Shown: positions 1 through 14,559, counted from the first letter of the stretch. The stretch: 64,000 bases of DNA from Lineus longissimus (GCF_910592395.1 NC_088310.1:22709491-22773490); one strand, 5' to 3'. The notes: a model not told the origin generated them from the sequence alone. Program-made: numbers and translations.

Positions 1-1911
1 TTCGAGTTTGTGTACAGAATCCACGCACTACTCCATTTTAACTTGACATTAACTGATATATTCTCTCCCGGTGTCGCAATGGTCAAGATCAATCTTCAGT
101 GCGTTCTCACTTTCAATTTTCAGACTTTGTATATGCAAATGGGTAATTCTTAGCCTCCCTTGGAGGATGACTGCAGTTATCTTACATCCTCATGACATTA
201 CAAATTTTGAATATGACATTACTGGTTTCGATTCTGTGCCAGTATCCAATATTTGTTTCCCAGACCCTTTATGAAATTTGAAACCATCTATCAAAACTTT
301 ACTCTGTGGCAATATTTGCGGACAGAAAGTGCGTGACCAGTGACCACATCGAAGCAATCAATCAAAATGGAGATGCCATGGTGTGGGAGCCATATGTAGT
401 GGCACTTTAAGTCTAAACTCCCTGGGATGCTGTGAAATTCGGTTAATGTTGACCGCTGTTGAAACAAAGATAAGCCATGACGAGAAACAATGGGTGAAAT
501 GGCAGTGTCATTTGAGCATCCATCTGTCGGCTAGTACACTTGTCAAGGAAGGGCCCTGGGGGTTACGGCAGTCCATTGTCAGATCACCAGGCTCTCTCTG
601 TCCAGAGGGACAGGGGTTTCAGTTATATTTTCTGTTTTAATTACAACTTTGGATAGCTTCTATATTTACATTTGATGGAACTTTAATTTTGATCAGCCGC
701 TATGAAAATAATTTGGTTGAATGCAGTAATTGAATTTTGGGGGTTCTTGGAATATTTATTTCCAGATAAAGCATTAGATTTGGAGTGGATAATCTGGCTT
801 CTCCCAGTGGCTAACCTCTGGAATAACTCCTGATCTGTCCATATGTGAATATTTTTATCCGGTTTTAAAACCATCTGCTCGAGCTACATGTAGGTCCATA
901 CCACTTTCACTGGACTGTCAAGGCCTCTTATTTGACCACTGAACCGGGTCTGCAGATTGAAGATTGAAGGTTTTATTTAGCCCGACTCCCATGGAATTTT
1001 ATGCCACCTCACACTTTCAGCAGATGCCAATGTCCTTGGGATCAAGATATTCAGTCTCAGAAAGAAATGTGATATTTTGCTAACAAGTTCAACATACATA
1101 CACCTGAGCACCTGACTTTGAAAATGTTTTGTTAAGGAAACAGTTCCTGAAGCCAATGAGAATCAACCAATGTACATTCATGGTATACATTCCACATAAA
1201 GTAAAACTAAAACAAATGCATAATAAACAATCAAATGTACCAATCTCTAAAGAAAAACATGAAAAACAAGTAATTTAGCCACGGAAATGAGACACTGTGA
1301 CTTACTCAGGTGTGACACCAGTATGTCATGCAATGTTGATTGACATGTGGATGTGAGAGTTAATTGCTTTCAAATTACCAATTACTGTTAAGGCAAATAC
1401 CAATTTGGCAAATCGGAAGTAATGAAAAATTCTAGTTTCACCAATCCAAGACTGGTTGATAAATTACTACGAATTCGAAACAAAATTCTAGCTGGAACAT
1501 GTCATCATCATCTCCGACAACTTGGTGTCGCCAACCCATGTGTATCTAAATTAACATGTTCAATGTCATTAAAAGATTATGGTCATAATATCTAGCATGA
1601 ATTTATAGATATCTAGGACCGGTCTTAGATCGGTGTGCATAGAGTATCTACTCGTAAAGTTACATGTTAAAGGATATCTACAGCTGACACTGTTTTTATT
1701 GCAATTATCACATTAATACTAGCTGTGAAGTTTCGTTTAGAAAGTCAGGTCACCAATTCAAAATGCATACATAATCCAATTAACATAAACAACAGGCATT
1801 GTTGAGATATGTTAAATTCTGTGTATGAAAAATATTTTCCACTTCTTAGAAATGAAGTGAAGTGGATTAAATCATATGTAGTATGCCTCTGCCATTTTGC
1901 TCAAATGCAGT
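1..1911. other. Noncoding sequence, no supported gene
   Basis: AT-rich sequence with only short frames. TACATGTA- and CATG-rich words occur. I see no splice-flanked exon, TIR pair or RNA gene. Confidence 0.6.
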
Positions 1912-2059
1912 ATCAAAACTCTTATGAAACTGCCGCATGCGCATGTACCTGTGTTTCGATCTTTCGATGGTTATGTTGGGACTTGACTTTGTGATACGTG
2001 ATAAATTTGGACTCAAAAAGGACATTAAGCATTTCGAGAAGGGAGGATTTTAAGTTAAG
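1912..2059 (+). other. Possible noncoding 5' exon with NRF1-like motif and donor
   Basis: A CpG-bearing patch contains gccgcatgcgcatg (1932-1945), which resembles an NRF1 site of TATA-less promoters. It is followed by tttcgatctttcgatgg and ends at ttaag|gtgagt, with the donor GT at 2060. All frames through it contain stops except a short one without an ATG, so if transcribed it would be untranslated leader. Evidence is weak: one motif and one donor. Confidence 0.15.
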
Positions 2060-2060
2060 G

Positions 2061-5000
2061 TGAGTTACTGAGAGGTTTTCGAAATATTTATTCATTCTCG
2101 CTGTGAATGAGATTGGGAGTCCTTTTGCATCATAGGCCTATTCAGGTGAACACAATGCACCTCTTTTTTTGTGCAGATCATTTTTTTATTGATGTTATGA
2201 TAAAAATATGCTTGAAATTGAGCTTTAGGAAGGTTAATGACAAATTCTGCTGAATGATAGAATTATAAATGACCCTTATTAAATGACCTTTGGTGATATA
2301 ATGATTAATTTTGGAAGCTTATTGTGTCAATGCAAAATCCTGTTTCTCATTATCCGAAGTCTCCTCAAAATGTTTGAGAGAAATTTCTTGAAATCTAATC
2401 CAGGATATCAATTCTTGTAACACCATGAAAGATTGGACTAAAGGAGGACCCACGTCTACCAGAAGGGGAATTGATGCCAATGAAGCATAGCAGCACTACA
2501 AGCAATACTTATATGTAGGTATGCTTTAGATTCTGACGTTTATTATTGCTTATCTATGGCTTTACAGGTATGCTTCAATTCGATTTTAAGCAGTTTAAAC
2601 CAAAATAAATGTCATATTTCTTGGGCATCTTTTCAGTGAACAACCAACAGGCATGCGCCTTAAACAGGGTCGTAAATCAACTCTGACACCCTGCCATATT
2701 CTCAAGATGGTTCCTGATAACATGGTGATTAATTTCAAAATAATAAATGAGTCTTGAAAGGCATTAATCTGTGTAAAATCGTCTATAAATGACTTGATAA
2801 GAGGACACCAATAGTTTCTCATTCGTTGGTGATTAGGTTTCTAGAACTCCACCCCTGATTTTAGAAACATTTCAAGCTGTATGTCTCATTTTGATATGAT
2901 CCAAACTGATGATTTAATAATGATGATTATCTGAATGGCGCTGTTCCGCCCATGAACTTCAAAATAAACACTGACATTAATCATGTGGTTTGACAGCGTT
3001 AGCAAGGTCAGGGGCTAAGTGGAGATTTGGACATTTCGAGTGATTCAACTTCTGGATATTTCTGAATCAGAAGATAGGAAATGCTTTAGGTTTTTTTAAC
3101 TCCCCAAAGTTCTCTTGACTTTCACATCTTCTGTCAAGTAAATTCAGATGCCCTTGTGTTAATAAACCACCAAAAATGAAACAAAGTGGAACACATCACA
3201 CCACTCATAGCTACAATTTCTGTCTCCCAAACCACATGCTATGTTCCCTTCAAAATATGGCCATCAGAAGATTAGTGTCACATGTTAAAACATATTTGTC
3301 AGGCAGTTATCCCTTCGACAGAAAATGAGCCCCATCATGATCCTGCCATCACCAGGTTTTTATCAGCAGAATCAATCAGTATAGCATATCAGAATGTATT
3401 TTCTGAAAATAATTATGAGCCATCTTGCAGCAACGTTCACCCCAGGGGTTCTATAATGATGGTAGACCAGAAGCAACAACAAAAGCCACCAAATGAGACT
3501 GATGAAGCCTCCGAATGAGGCTGATGTTGTTGTTTAATATTGTGCACATTTCAAGACACATGTACATGTGCACATCAGTTAGATAAATTGACAGTTCTTG
3601 GATACTCTGGAATGTTTCCTTTTTTGTGGTTAGGCAGAACATAAAAAGCAGCAACCATTCATTGTCTCATACACATTTCCATGGTCGGCATATGGTGTAT
3701 AGATTGATGTTATTACTGCAAGCAATAATTATCATTAAAAGTAACGTCTATGTTTGATTGCACATTCGAGATGATTAGGACTAATACATGCGGTCAAAAT
3801 GACCAGTACATGTCACAATCAGTGACACACTGGTCAGGCCAGTTCAGTCAGAAGATAATGACAGGGGACCTAAGGGACTGCAGCGTTGACCTTGGTGAAT
3901 GCTAATGTTAATCAAAATGGTTGACAGGGCAGAATCTTTAAAGAAAGAGCATGTGGCTGATACAGAAAGTGTGTGGGAATCTTTGGTACATTTCCTGATT
4001 CATCCAAGATGTGCCCTCTATTTAGAATCTCTATTAAGTTCACTAGCGCCCGCTGACATGAGATAAAGACACTCGTCCTTTAATGAATTCCTTAAAATGA
4101 TTCAGTTCTTTATCTAGCAGTACATGATTTCCTCATCAGACAGCTTTCTTGACAATTTTGATGTCATATGCATGAATTTGATGCTTCACCTCAATCTGGA
4201 AAGCTCAATGTCACATGAGCATTATGTGGGTAGGTCACTTACAAAAGGGTTATCGCCATCTTTGATATTCTAAGATACCACATGCTATACTCAAAACTTC
4301 TCCACTTTCAAAGAGAGATGTTGGTCATTGGTCATGAAGTGGTCTGAGATAATAATACCTCCATATCATGATCTGATTCAAAGTTGTTTGGTAGCCATAC
4401 ACCATTTCTCTGCCATTGTATTGTCTTGTGATACCAGAGAAGATTCTTTTCTGCCTCATTTCCCATATGCTGGATCTCTCTACTTCATTTGTCAACCTTT
4501 GTGAGATGTCAACATTCAGTTTTGCACCTTGTTAGTGATACTGACAAGTATGCTGTGATTAATGACTTCTTAATTGTAACAATGTTACACATCAGATTTA
4601 CGGTACCCAGAATTGGAGGAGGTCCATGGGGTGTTGACAAGTTCTTTTGGACTGATTAGCTGGATTGACCACAAGGCTTCTATGTTTCATTCTTCTTTAA
4701 AGGAAACTCTTATTTAACTGGCAACCTCCTCATCAAAATGTTAAATAAATTAAGAGCTGAACAATATGTTGAAAGCCTGATACTGCTGTACAGGACTTTA
4801 CCTGGATCAAACCCATTAATTCTTCACTAGTTACCAACATCTCAGCCTTCATATCATCTTAATCATTATTGTAATCACTTTATCAAGTCAAGGTTCTCCA
4901 AACCCTCATAAACAATGCAATAAAGACATCATCACAAAGAAAGACGGACCCACATAAAGAAAACTCCATCAATTAAATAATTTGGCCGAAATTATCTAAT

Positions 5001-8000
5001 AATCAGATAATGTGCCAGAAAGTAATTACACTTTTTGAGACCATACAGGTCTTTTTATGGCTGTAATGAGGGGTTTAAAGAGGCAGAATGAGAGGTCATT
5101 GCTTATAAAGAAATTAACCTAGGATGATGGTGAACAATGGTTATCCACTTGGTATTTGTTTGGAACCCTTGGTCACCTTTTATAATTTCTTCAGCCACGC
5201 TTTGGAAAGATAGAATTACACTGATGGTGGGGGCACATGATAGTGCCAATCTTTGTTCAAAACTTTCCATCAACCATGCAGTGGCCGCAAAATACAGATT
5301 TATTCCTGCTGTTGCTTGTTAGCTAAACTCTTGAACACAAATTTGGCAGTTGAGATACACAAATTGTACATAACGATATTTTTTACTCAAGGAATATGTT
5401 GCACTGGCACCTTGGTCAAATCTCTTGTAGTATTAACATGATGAAAGTTTCCAACTTCATTCCTGCAAGCAAGTTAACCATATGTCTTACCAAAGGTAAC
5501 AAGATAGGTTCATCTCTTTCATCACTACCTGCTCATGGGGTTCCTTGATGCAATTTCAAGATGCAGGTGGCTTTATGCCCTCATCAAAAGTTCAATTCAC
5601 CTAAACTTTCAAACGGTTGGGAAAGAGTTTTTCAGTGGGCAAAGGGTTTCTTTCGATGAAGGAGAGAGGAAAGGTTTCGTGCCATGGAAAAAAAGAACCT
5701 TTGATGTGAAGATGATATTCTCCGAACTTGCTGGAGATGTCTATTTCTCATTTTGGTTCTATTTTGCCAATGTGTAACCTTTGCAATTTTTCGATTTTGC
5801 AGTTATAACTTCCACTTTTGACAAAAAGGATTTCGTGTTGTGAAGTTATAGTATAAGAAATATAAGATTTATTTCACTACTATTTGTCAAAATGGGGACT
5901 ATGGTCAATTCATTCGTCCTGGATAGGAATAGATTCAAACTATTAGGTGTACAATGTACACATGTAAGTACCCATGTGGAAAGATGTATAGCCTACATTA
6001 TTTTTACTATCACTGCATCCCTTCTGTCCCAGTCTCGTACTTGTTGTGTTGGCCCATCACTTACAAGCTCAAGGAATTACTTTTTAGAACCCAGTTCTTT
6101 CTAAATGTTAAGAATTTGACAGGTTATCATCCTACTCAATGACCAGATGGTTGACACTACGACAGGAGCCCTCTCGTATACAGACGCATCCGCCTGGACA
6201 TATCCGTGTGGCCTTTCTCAGGGGCCTGAATTTTTGTCGCCTTATATTTTAACAATGTTTCCCTGGTGTCAAATCCAGATGGTTGTGTGACAGGTTTTGA
6301 TTTGATTTTGAAGATTTTTATTGAGAATGTTTCCACACTGATGAATTTTTAAATTCACTATTTGAATATTTTAAGGGTGGTTGCATTGCAGATGAACTGA
6401 TAAAATGAAGTTCATGATTTACCAAAATATAGAGAATTACCATTTTTGAAGGCAAGCATTTAATTTTACAGATGGCTGCTGCCTGTTGTGCTGTCATGTC
6501 CTGAAATCAGTTCCCAGTCTGAAGAAAAGCAGTTTATTGGTAGAAGAAGTCCAAAAACTTTAATTACACCACCGTGACAGATGAACGAATGCATTTCTTT
6601 ATACTATTCCAATGTCCTCCTCTCTATGCTATGCATAAGATTTCTTATCTTATTCAAACAATTTGAAGTTAAATTGTGTGATCAATTCACACTTTAACCT
6701 ATTCCAAGGGGAGTTGGGAACCGTGCCAGATGCCGGTCAGCTAAACTGCTCAGGGCATCAACGTCTCCTCTCATTTCACTATCGACAATTTTTACATTAA
6801 ATGTGAAAATCCAAAAGGGGTCTTGATTGTTGTATGAAGTTACCACACAAACTTGCCATCCTATAGTAATTATGAATTATGGAGTATTCAAGAATTAAAT
6901 CTTGAAAATCGTTGTCTTTGTTTTGATGCAAATTTGCAGACTGCTGTGACAAAGTGATTGAACTGGGGTGGCGGGAGAAAGAGGCCGGCATACCTGGTTG
7001 ATCAATGTGACCACTCGCACGGAAAATCTGACAATGATGTCATTTCTCCTGCGCCAGAAATCGCCCTTGGGTAGGGGCAGACAGAACAGCCCAAGTAATT
7101 ACATTCGTCCCAGGTTGAAGTGGTATAAATCTTGTGCATTTGTACACTTCAAGAAGTGTATTTCTTCTCTACATTTCACATGTGTATCGGAAAAATTTTG
7201 AAGAAAGCCAAAAAGCTTTTCTGTCTTCCTTTAAATTCATATTAAACATAACATTATTTAGACAATATTTAGGCAATTTGTACTGTGGGAGGAAAGGCGC
7301 TGATGTTTCCATTGTTCCTGAATGGCCGAGTTGCAGTGATCATGTAGGACAAACTGCTCGGAAAATCTGTGTTTTAGCAAACAATGAAAAGGGGCAATGC
7401 CTGCGATTCTTGCTTGGAGATGATATCAAATTCCTTTGAGTTTTAAGGTAGTCTAATTTCCAGGTACTGACAGAAGTCTCCACTTATGCTGGGATCACTA
7501 ACGATTTGATATCTAAACTTTTGGATGTCCTTGGTGAATTCCCAAAAGTATCGCCTGCTCATTGTCAGAAGAGATTGTTCATTGTTGATGTCAATGTTCA
7601 TTAATATTCATGAGTTATGTCAACCATTTTATCTTCTGATATCACGATGGCTGTCCCAGATTTGGGATTTACCCTATTCAATTCCTTGCTTGTAACTGCA
7701 GTGATATGTCCTGCCACCCAAATCAAGAGTGAATTAGTCACTTTGTCATTTTGGACCATATCAAGAGCAGTCACTTCTGTGTAGAGGGATAAATTGGTAT
7801 ATCCACACATTTGTCTGTGTAAACTTACAAAATCCACTGTCCTATTCAACTATTTGATGTAACTTATGCCAATGCAAGGCCTGCTGTGAGAGGACGGATA
7901 TTGTCAGATATCATATCGTAGGTGGGTGTTTGGTATCACACTCGGGATAAACCTCTATTGGTCTTTGACATCAGCATCATCCTAATCTGCCAGAATCCAT

Positions 8001-10299
8001 AGCAAAGCTGTGCCCACTCACCAACAAAGCTCAACTTCTGGATATCATCCTTCAAAGTTGTGATGCTCGTGTGCGCTAAATGTTACTCGTGTCTGCCAAT
8101 AGGTGCAAACATGTAGAACTAATCGAATCCGGAACTGGGTTGGGTGTGGAGACTGAATTCACCTGGTCCTACATCTTCGTTGCTTCTCCCCATTGTTCAC
8201 AAATCATGGAGGTGGGGTCGGCCAAAAAAAATGACAAACAGTATTCAATTGCGTTTCACTTTGATGTGCCCCCGTTTACTCCATCGGGAGTTAATAAATC
8301 GCTTGCCAGGATTTCGAGTGATTTAACGGCCAGATTCATAATTACAGGGCAAGAAGCTTATCCTGACTGATCTCGCAGAGGTAACATTTTCAACAGCATT
8401 GTCTTTAGGCTCCGTTGATGCGGCAACAAGCACGATTAGTTTTGCACGATCAATGTTTGACTGGGCATATCTGATCCCAATCATTCCATGTGCAGCTAAC
8501 ATTTGACCTTCTGTAATCGATGTCGTATGATAATCCTTAACCTGCTGTTTTCAAGCCTTTGATGCTTTGAACTTCCTTTTCACTTTGACTCCTCAGATTG
8601 TAGGTCTAGTTGGGTTTCTTCCTCTACAGTATTGCCAAGAATCTTAAACAAAGAGAATGTTTATGGCCGCCAATAATTTTTCTACAGAGCTAGATGCCGA
8701 ATGTGAAAATTTTTCTATATTGGCAAAGTTTGTTGAGGTTTCTTATGTTTTGTTTTTATCATCAAAACATTACATCTACATCTACTCATACAAAATAGCT
8801 TCTTTTTAAGATAATTCTTAGCAAATTGTGATATGGTGAATAAAATGGAAGGCAAATCCACTTTCATTCTTTTGTCATGACAGTGGGCATTACGAACTGG
8901 TGGGCGAGTATTTTAGTTAATGATATTCAGCATCTATAAATCGCTGCAGTATTTAAGAGTTAAAACCAAATGTAACTTGTGGTGATTATTGTGCAGTAGA
9001 AAGGATTTGATAACATGGATTAAAAATGTGTCCCCAATAAAAAACTGGGGTGTTGAATTGTTTGATTGAAATCTCCCTAATTGGTAAAAAATGATATGAT
9101 TATTAAACCTACGAGATGAATGTCTAAATTGACATGTGATTAATTGAAACTCTCCAAGAGACAACGCCAGGTCGCTTTGTTGATGAGGAATTCATCTCAT
9201 GCTAAGTTGGTTGTAAATTTGTATGCTTTGTTGTATAGTTTCCAATGTGAATATGGTGGTGACAATTCTTTGTTCTTTTATCCAATCAAGACAGTGTGTT
9301 TTAATTCAATAAAGAATTAATCAAGACTTGAGTATTCTTCATTTGAAAAATGTCGCTTTTTGTATTTTGATATAAGCATCATGTGGTTTTGTGTCACTTT
9401 TACTATGAACATCGTTATCGACATGCGAAATACAGGTAGCTTATTCCATGCTCTTGTTTCAGAGAGTAATTTCGACTTTATTTTTATGATGTGGTGATTG
9501 AAACATCACATTTTCGCACAGTTCTCTCAAAATTGGTGAGGTTCTTCCTGCTTCATTGTGAAAGATTTGCATTCGGTCCTCCTCAGCGGAACTTCATTTC
9601 CATAGGTGTGCTGTAACTTGATTTTCAGTAATCAGTCATGGTAGTTTAAATGTTTGCTAAATAAATCCTAGTGTATAATGATATTTTTGGACCATGTGTC
9701 ATACTCATTAGGACCAATGACCGCTCTATCAAAGCAGTGAGTCAAGCACATTTCTGAACTTGGCATTGTTTTAGAATTTGACAAGTCAGGTGAATAAATA
9801 TGACTTCAGTGATTCGTCATTATTCTATTAATTGTTATTATGAGCTATCAGCTTTGGCATGCTCACCCTTGCCACAAAATCACATCATTTAAAATCAGGT
9901 CAGAGAAAATTCACCAGCTTCTTTGTTTGGAGAATTATCTTGTAAAGCCATTTGCAATGGATTTCATCAATTTCCCGATGTATGGCTTTGAAGAACAATG
10001 GCAAAGGATGACCAGTTCATGTTTTCATATAATCCCCATCTCAAATCTCACCTGATATATTCCTGGTCACTCTCCATTGCATTGCCCGGTGAGGGCAAAT
10101 CAAAGAAATTTTGTGTTTGATATTTTTTAAGTTTGATATTTTTTAAGTTTGCTATCATAAAATCCACTCTTACTATATGAAGAAACAACCCCTCTTTGCT
10201 GTAGATATTGCACTACCTTCCTCTTTCTGTTTCTGATGAAACTTGCGTGTGATGCATTTCAACCAAAGTAGGCAAGAAATGGGTACATACACTGCTGGT
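2061..10299. other. Noncoding sequence, presumed intron or 5' flank
   Basis: There are no long frames. A few CpG-bearing patches lie near 6160-6240, 6970-7120 and 8080-8370, with short protein-like frames but no paired splice sites. A small hairpin (ttcattc...gaatgag) lies near 2092. Nothing else is called. Confidence 0.6.
10116..10151. repeat. Short tandem repeat, 16-bp unit x2
   Basis: Two perfect copies of tttgatattttttaag are followed by a partial third (tttg). It lies about 160 bp upstream of the promoter-like patch at 10300. Confidence 0.9.
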
Positions 10300-10620
10300 A
10301 GTACAAGTGTATATAAAGCAGCACTTTCTAACATCAAGTTAGCATGAACACAAACGACCAGGAGTCGTAGAGTTTCCTTGCTTCCTATTGATTGGTTTTT
10401 ATCTGCAGCATCTCAGCCAATCGTGCGCTGGGGATTCCCGGCATCTCTGTTGCTAAACGAGCGCCGTCTCCCTGTTATGATTCCATAATGACAGTCGAGG
10501 CTTGTCATTGACAGCGAGTTTGTCATGCATTGTCTGCGCTCGTGCGCTGGTGACACTGAGACATTCAGTATGGGAGTTCTGTGCATTTAAACGTGTGTGC
10601 GGAAACACAGGATACACTTA
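10300..10620 (+). promoter_or_regulatory. Promoter-like CpG-enriched patch with TATA, CCAAT and kappaB-like sites
   Basis: A tatataaa box lies at 10310-10317. Downstream are an inverted CCAAT (gattggtt, about 10389-10397), a direct CCAAT (cagccaatcg, 10414-10423) and a perfect kappaB-type ggggattccc at 10430-10439. CpG dinucleotides are frequent here (cgtgcgctgg, acgagcgccgtc, ctgcgctcgtgcgctgg) against a CpG-poor background. A strong splice donor lies about 400 bp further on. Whether transcription starts after the TATA box or after the CCAAT pair cannot be told from sequence. No gene product is assigned. Confidence 0.4.
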
Positions 10621-10890
10621 AGACCAGGATTGTTGTTTTTTGCAATTCTATTGTGATCACCTTCAAATTTATTGGATATTTAGGATTTTTAGAAATCTAG
10701 GGAATTCACATGGAACATGGTCTTGATATAAACTTGTTGATGTTATCGTGTTATTTCGAAGTATGTTTTTGACATGAGTTATTTGATATAGGAATATCCT
10801 AGGCAACCTAGGATACACATTGTAATAGTACTCGCACCAGGAGTGTTGTTTTCTACCACTTTTTGTGTGCTTTATGGATATTGAGTATTC

Positions 10891-10924
10891 ATGATTCACC
10901 TGATATCTGCTTTTGGATTGGCAG
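10891..10924 (+). CDS. Possible short first coding segment ending at a strong donor
   Basis: An ATG at 10891, with an in-frame TGA a few codons upstream, opens MIHLISAFGLA and reaches gattggcag|gtaagtttt, a near-perfect donor. The 34 bp end in phase 1. The segment follows the promoter-like patch at 10300-10620, so it may be the end of a 5' exon, either noncoding or starting translation. Many upstream ATGs in the putative leader argue against efficient translation from here. Support is the donor and context only. Confidence 0.2.
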
Positions 10925-12847
10925 GTAAGTTTTGTTTCTCAACTTTGTTGTTAGATATCTTGGTAATTTCCTATTGTTATTCATATCCAAGAATCCAGGA
11001 TGAGCAAAGATAGATGCCTATATAAGAATTGGTCATATTCTTCTTCTACATGTTTACTATAGTTAATGGAACAGTGTCAGTATATTGTACAAATCAAGCT
11101 GAGCTCATATAAGAAGGTCAACAGTTACATTATCAAACATCAACATCAAAGCTCTCGGGACAAAACAGGATAACTAAAATATATAAAAAATGTATCACAA
11201 GTTGAGATGCTTCTCTGTGTTGAGCGCATTCAGTCCACTGGTAATAAAAATCAACCAACCGATCTACCTCTCTGCCTTTTGGATGTCTGCTAAGGGTATC
11301 AGGGTTAGGTTTCAAACTTAACAGAGATTTCCAAGATTTTTTACGCCTTTGTTGACATCAAAGTCACTGGGTTAAATCCTCCTGTATCACATCTCAACGG
11401 ATATCTTTAATCTTCTGAGATCAAAGGTTTGACGATATGGTGAAATTCTTGCAAAGGGCTAGACGAGTGTGATGTTTCTGATGCATTGTATTTGATATCT
11501 GGTGTATCGCAGAAGTGCGGAGCAGATGTAATTTTCCAAGCATATGTGCTAAGGTATCAGTGCATATCACTGTCATTTCTAACATAGTGCAGTTATGACC
11601 TGAGTTACTTGCACTTAAGGCGACTTTCTCTTTTGATGGCAAGATCATTTATTGATTGCTGATACCTGCTGAAGTAGTGAAATCAAACACCGGATCGTGC
11701 GAGTTAAGTTTCTGTCCTCAAAGTGGCTTAAACCTTGATTCATTTTTTATTTTGGGCAGTACTTCTGGTCGATGTCCATATCTGTATAGGATACTGTGGA
11801 GCAATAAGAGACTGATCAGTATTGAAAATGTAGAAAGCAGCAAGTCCATGCACTGGTATTCTCACAAGGACAGAGTGCGATTTATCTAAATAATTGCAAT
11901 TCTGATGTTCACAGAACATATCATACCATTGCTATATGAATAGATTGCAACAGAAGCTGTTCCAGTGCTAACTCTATTCAAGGGAGGTGTTCATCGAATG
12001 CGGTTTTTTTTCATCTGTCAATTTATCATGGAATTATCCCCCATTAGCTTCCATTAGGGAAAATTTAGCAATATCAGTAATATATTGTTGCTGCTTTTGA
12101 AATATGTTCGAAAAAATGGAACCATCTACATATAATGTAGGCCTATTGTACATTTGGTTTGGATGAATGGTGGCAGTTAAGGTGTAGTTAGCATAAGTGA
12201 TGGGTTTAGCTGCATTAATCTTACCAACCGTATCAGCTATGTATGCCGACTGGATTATTGAAAAGTTTATAGTAATTCAGCCATTTGGTCTTCTGTGTGT
12301 AAAGTTATTACAAAGCACTAGCTACACTGTCAAAAACAAATTTAGGTAAGAATGGCTTTGCCTTCATTGTTCTCGTGCAAAAGCAAACAATGATACTTCC
12401 AAATAAGATATGTGCCATCAGTATCCAGAAGCAATGATTGCTAAGGAGAAGCATCACCTTGTCCAAAACCATTGCATAAAGAACACATTGACAATCATCT
12501 TGTCAATCACAAAATCTGCTGAATCCTCAGTAACCAGGATCAAACATTGCATAAGATAAACAACAACTAATCAACATGTATGACCATTGCATAACTGACA
12601 CATAACCTAATCCAAGCATTAACAGAAATCAGTGTTACATCATGTCAAGACTCATCCTTCTCTTTGGCTGATCTTTTCCTGAATACTGGACGAGCTGTGA
12701 AGATGTGCTGAAGGAGACAATGGTGGCCAGAGATAATGACGGGGAATTGTGTAAGCAGTGGACAAGATAGTGGGTATTACACAACTGTCAAGAGGCAAGA
12801 GCTGGCTAGTCTTTGTTGTGATGGCCGTGGAGGACGCTTAGACAATA

Positions 12848-13160
12848 CTTGACTGTTTTGTTGTGTGAATTGGAGAAAAAAGTGATGATGTTTGCCATGA
12901 TGAGAAAAAGGTTGAGAGATCTACTTAAGTTAGTGTTTTTTGTGTCAATTATATAAAAATACAACTTTAAATATCATGAAGGCTATTCAGAGTTGTTGAG
13001 TTGGGTTAAATTGACACTTGACTGTTTTGTTTCTGACATCGACATGATCAAGAACATGATTAAGGAAAAATGAAGGCTCTTGCATGAAGTGTAAAAAGAC
13101 ATTAGTGGTTCTTATGTTGGGGTTAGTTGTCTGTTATATAAATAATACAATTTAAAAAAT
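12848..13160. repeat. Degenerate two-copy direct repeat, 169-bp offset
   Basis: Copy one begins cttgactgttttgttg at 12848 and copy two cttgactgttttgttt at 13017. Both copies end in a related block, ttatataaaaatacaactt versus ttatataaataatacaattt. The middles have diverged heavily. It is an old tandem duplication without coding potential. Confidence 0.5.
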
Positions 13161-14559
13161 TACATGCATTCCACTTGTCTCGAGGATTTGACACTGATTA
13201 ACACAAATGTCGGTCATTTTATCGGTTTGCCAGAAGCATTCACATTCTGACTAGAATCACTTATTTTGCTGAATAGGCAAATGCTCGAAGTGTCTTCTGT
13301 ATATCGTTGATTGGCATGGTGGTCATGATTGTTATGTACGGTGTCGTTATGGAGTACTTTGCAAATGTTTTCTCATCAAACAACTCTGAAGTCATATTCG
13401 GTCCCAAAGTTCTCCTTTAACACACCCATGCTAATATCAGCAAGGCAAAAACAATGAAAAACAACATCTGTTTGGTGTTTTATTTCACTTCTGCTTTGTT
13501 TTTACAGCTGATTCACAGACAAAAATGCCAACATGTTAAATTGTTGAACATATTTCACAACATTGTGGGGAATAGGAACATGTTTTGTTCCCTTTTCTGA
13601 TATTGATTTAAAAATGCAGGTATAATTTTGTGTAAATAGAAGGTTTGCCAAATTTGATTCTAGCTAAAGTTCAAGCATATGGCTATAACAGCTTGGCCTG
13701 GGGTTGGATCTTCCTGACTGGCTATTTCTTGCTGATAACTGGGAAAAATATTTGTTTTGAATTAGAATTATTGTATTACCTTTGGCAATAGGTGTATTGT
13801 TACTACTATCGGCAACTCTCACTAGAAAAAGTTAAGGGGCCCCAAGGCGTATCTTTATGCACCTTGGTTTAAGCTTTACAGGCCTTTATCAAAACACAAA
13901 TATCAAAGCAACTTATTTTGAGTTTTGAAAAAAAGAGTAGTGAATGGCACTCTCTCTATGTATCTCTCTAAAAGGGTTAACTGAATCATAGATGTCAGTT
14001 GGCCTCACCTTGTGGTATTCACATAGTCATCACAAGCTAAAGATGCTAATACTTGATTCGGTTACAAAATTGGCGTATAATACGGAGTCAGAATGTGAGT
14101 GACAGACAATTTCTACCAAATAAATATTCATCACTCAATGAAGCGACAACAATAGCTCGAGGTATATTTCGATAATTTCATTGGCCGAGATTCTCTGATA
14201 CGATTGTCGGGGAAATTTGTAATTAAAATTGCAGTGTTTATTGATAAGAAGCAGTGGCGAAGATCCGTCACTGCTATTGTCGTAGCTGATGGATTTTCAG
14301 ATTTCAAATGCTCAAGGGGACTACCTTGGAATGGGACAATGAAGAGAAGGCCACAATACCTGCATTAGGTGCCATCTGCCCCGACCAGGCGATAGACTTC
14401 TTGGAAAAATTTCATATAGTGATTTCTTTAGCATGACAAATTATTCGATCTTGGGTATGAATATTTCTCTTGAGGTTGATATTGGATGGTTAGAATGGGT
14501 ATGAGTGCAAATGATTTTTCACATTTTATTAGACCTGCATTGAAATTAACAGCGTTTGT

